Shown piece by piece: positions 62,309 to 64,000 of a stretch of DNA of 64,000 nucleotides (its first letter is position 1; the number at the start of each line of letters is the position of its first letter). The DNA is taken from positions 930,001 to 994,000 of the forward strand of contig NZ_JBHZRJ010000001.1 of the NCBI RefSeq assembly GCF_043641555.1, in the 5' to 3' direction. The translations under genes and the position numbers were made by a program. The DNA comes from Saccharospirillum alexandrii_A (lineage in GTDB: Bacteria > Pseudomonadota > Gammaproteobacteria > Pseudomonadales > Natronospirillaceae). The notes under the pieces were generated by a model. The model had not been told where the DNA came from. It did no database searches and saw only the letters and a program-made list of their open reading frames with translations.

Positions 62309-64000
62309 ATGGACGCGACCTATACCCCGGCCACCATTGAGCAGCAGGTGCAGGACACCTGGAACGAGAAGCAGGTCTTCAAAGCCCGGGTCGAACCCGG
62401 CAAAGAGAAATTCTACTGCCTATCGATGCTACCTTACCCCAGTGGTCGCCTGCACATGGGGCACGTTCGCAACTACACCATCGGTGATGTGATCAGCCGC
62501 TACCAGCGCATGCTCGGCAAGAACGTCATGCAGCCAATGGGCTGGGATGCCTTCGGCATGCCCGCCGAAAACGCCGCTATTCAGAACGGTGTTGCACCGG
62601 CCAAATGGACCTTTGAGAACATCGACTACATGCGCAACCAGCTCAAGATGCTGGGTTTCGCCTACGACTGGGACCGGGAAGTCACCACCTGCACGCCCGA
62701 GTATTACCGCTGGGAGCAGTGGTTCTTTACCCGCCTGGTGGAGAAGGGTCTTGCGTACAAGAAAACCTCGCCGGTGAACTGGTGCCCCGTCGATCAGACC
62801 GTGCTTGCCAATGAACAGGTGCATGATGGCTGCTGCTGGCGCTGTGATACCCCGGTTGAACGCAAGGAGATGGATCAATGGTTCATCAAGACCACAGCCT
62901 ACGCCGAGGAATTGCTGGAAGAACTCGATAACCTGCCGGGCTGGCCCGATGAAGTGAAGGCCATGCAGCGCAACTGGATCGGTCGTTCTCAGGGTGTCAC
63001 GCTTAAGTTTGGCCTGAAAGGCAGTGACGAGACGCTCGAAGTCTATACCACCCGTCCGGATACGCTGATGGGCGTTACCTACATGGCGGTGGCGGCCCAG
63101 CACCCGCTTGCGGCTGAAGCGGCCAAAACCAGCGACGAACTGGCAAGCTTTATTCTCGAATGCAAGAACATGACCACCAGCGAGGCCGATATGGCCACGA
63201 TGGAGAAGAAAGGCTGCGATACGGGCTTGGTTGCGATCCACCCGTTAACCGGCGAAGAAGTCCCCATCTGGTCGGCCAACTTCGTGTTGATGGATTACGG
63301 CAGCGGCGCCGTTATGGCGGTGCCCGGGCACGACCAGCGCGACTGGGAGTTTGCCAGCAAATACGGGTTGCAAAAGAAACAGGTGGTCAAGCCCGAACCT
63401 GGCAGCGAAAGCCAGTGCGATCTGACTGAGGAGGCTTTTACTGAAAAAGGCATTCTGGTCAACTCTGGTGACTACGACGGGCTTAATTTCACTGAGGCGT
63501 TCGAGCGCATCGCCGGCGACCTGGAAGCCCAGGGCAAAGGCAAGGTGACCGTGAATTTCCGCCTGCGTGACTGGGGTGTGAGCCGGCAACGCTACTGGGG
63601 CACGCCGGTACCCATGGTGTACGTCGATGGCGAGGTCAAACCTTCGGAGACCTTTCCGGTCGAACTGCCATACGATGTCGTGTTCGACGGCGCCAACTCG
63701 CCGATCAAGAACAATCCAGAGTTCGAAAACACGACCTGGCAGGGCAAGCCCGCCAAACGCGACACGGACACTTTCGATACCTTTATGGAGTCTAGCTGGT
63801 ATTACGCCCGTTACTGCACACCGGAATACGATGGCGGCATGCTAGAGCCTGAAGAAGCCAATTACTGGCTGCCGGTCGACCAGTACATTGGCGGTATCGA
63901 ACACGCCACCATGCACCTGATGTACTCGCGGTTCTTTCACAAAGCCATGCGCGATGAAGGCCTGGTGAACTCCAGCGAACCCTTCACCAACCTGCTGTGC
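62309..64000 (+). CDS. leuS: Leucyl-tRNA synthetase (3' end outside window)
   Basis: This is a class I aminoacyl-tRNA synthetase. The HIGH-type motif is LPYPSGRLHMGHVRN near residues 41-55. The editing domain follows with YTTRPDTLMGVTYMA and YGSGAVMAVPGHDQRD, and RLRDWGVSRQRYWG returns to the catalytic core. WCPVDQTVLANEQV and CCWRC form a zinc-like segment. 564 codons are inside the window, and the KMSKS motif and anticodon domain lie beyond the edge. The ATG at 62309 is preceded by AGGA. Confidence 0.97.
   Translation, partial: MDATYTPATIEQQVQDTWNEKQVFKARVEPGKEKFYCLSMLPYPSGRLHMGHVRNYTIGDVISRYQRMLGKNVMQPMGWDAFGMPAENAAIQNGVAPAKWTFENIDYMRNQLKMLGFAYDWDREVTTCTPEYYRWEQWFFTRLVEKGLAYKKTSPVNWCPVDQTVLANEQVHDGCCWRCDTPVERKEMDQWFIKTTAYAEELLEELDNLPGWPDEVKAMQRNWIGRSQGVTLKFGLKGSDETLEVYTTRPDTLMGVTYMAVAAQHPLAAEAAKTSDELASFILECKNMTTSEADMATMEKKGCDTGLVAIHPLTGEEVPIWSANFVLMDYGSGAVMAVPGHDQRDWEFASKYGLQKKQVVKPEPGSESQCDLTEEAFTEKGILVNSGDYDGLNFTEAFERIAGDLEAQGKGKVTVNFRLRDWGVSRQRYWGTPVPMVYVDGEVKPSETFPVELPYDVVFDGANSPIKNNPEFENTTWQGKPAKRDTDTFDTFMESSWYYARYCTPEYDGGMLEPEEANYWLPVDQYIGGIEHATMHLMYSRFFHKAMRDEGLVNSSEPFTNLLC

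Overview
The window reads as a chromosome segment of a free-living, probably marine gammaproteobacterium with a GC content in the high fifties by eye. I cannot name the species. Supporting signs are an NtrB/NtrC pair with a sigma-54 promoter, a class Ia ribonucleotide reductase with NrdR boxes, a TAXI-type TRAP transporter, a sigma-32-type promoter before an IbpA gene, and dispersed palindromic repeats of a kind I associate with Oceanospirillales and Marinobacter-like genomes (recollection, not a search). I see no rRNA, tRNA, CRISPR array, prophage or intact transposase gene. The left edge cuts a double-length UvrA gene and the right edge cuts leuS.

Layout. 1-5725: UvrA tandem fusion, the small heat shock protein IbpA with a heat-shock promoter and an RNA-thermometer-like leader, and an ECF sigma/anti-sigma pair. 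5783-23417: an iron island with a heme operon (hmuSTUV plus a TrmK-like methyltransferase), a divergent TonB-dependent receptor, an HmuY-like lipoprotein, TonB, a complete siderophore-type ABC transporter with a thioredoxin-like ferredoxin, a second ABC transporter without an ATPase, several Fur-type sites and a candidate Fur-controlled small RNA. 23457-35974: small accessory units, namely a VWA lipoprotein with a membrane protein, a cupin with a WYL regulator, SatD with a DUF3307-like protein, a fungal-type cytosine deaminase, an unusual two-component pair, a lipoprotein with a pilin-like tail, a MITE, and an MHYT protein with a decayed GGDEF domain.

36024-44397: nrdA-nrdB-yfaE under two NrdR boxes, a GDT1-type manganese exporter, and a TAXI TRAP operon with a terminator hairpin just after the binding-protein gene. 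44791-48098: hisB-hisH-hisA-hisF, with two palindromic repeats lodged between hisA and hisF. 48243-54566: a PanZ-like acetyltransferase, a large TPR-GGDEF protein, and glnL-glnG behind NtrC sites and a sigma-54 promoter. 54758-64000: argG, a membrane protein, a 7TMR-DISM hybrid histidine kinase, a methyltransferase, D-cysteine desulfhydrase and leuS.

The least explained structure is a family of palindromic intergenic repeats: five copies of exactly 113 bp and one shorter variant. The central core is conserved, while the outer arms differ between copies yet stay self-complementary within each copy. Two copies sit inside a further perfect inverted repeat. Other points of note are the Bacteroidetes-style HmuR/HmuY pair, the candidate Fur-controlled RNA, the ROSE-like leader of ibpA, and the tandem UvrA.
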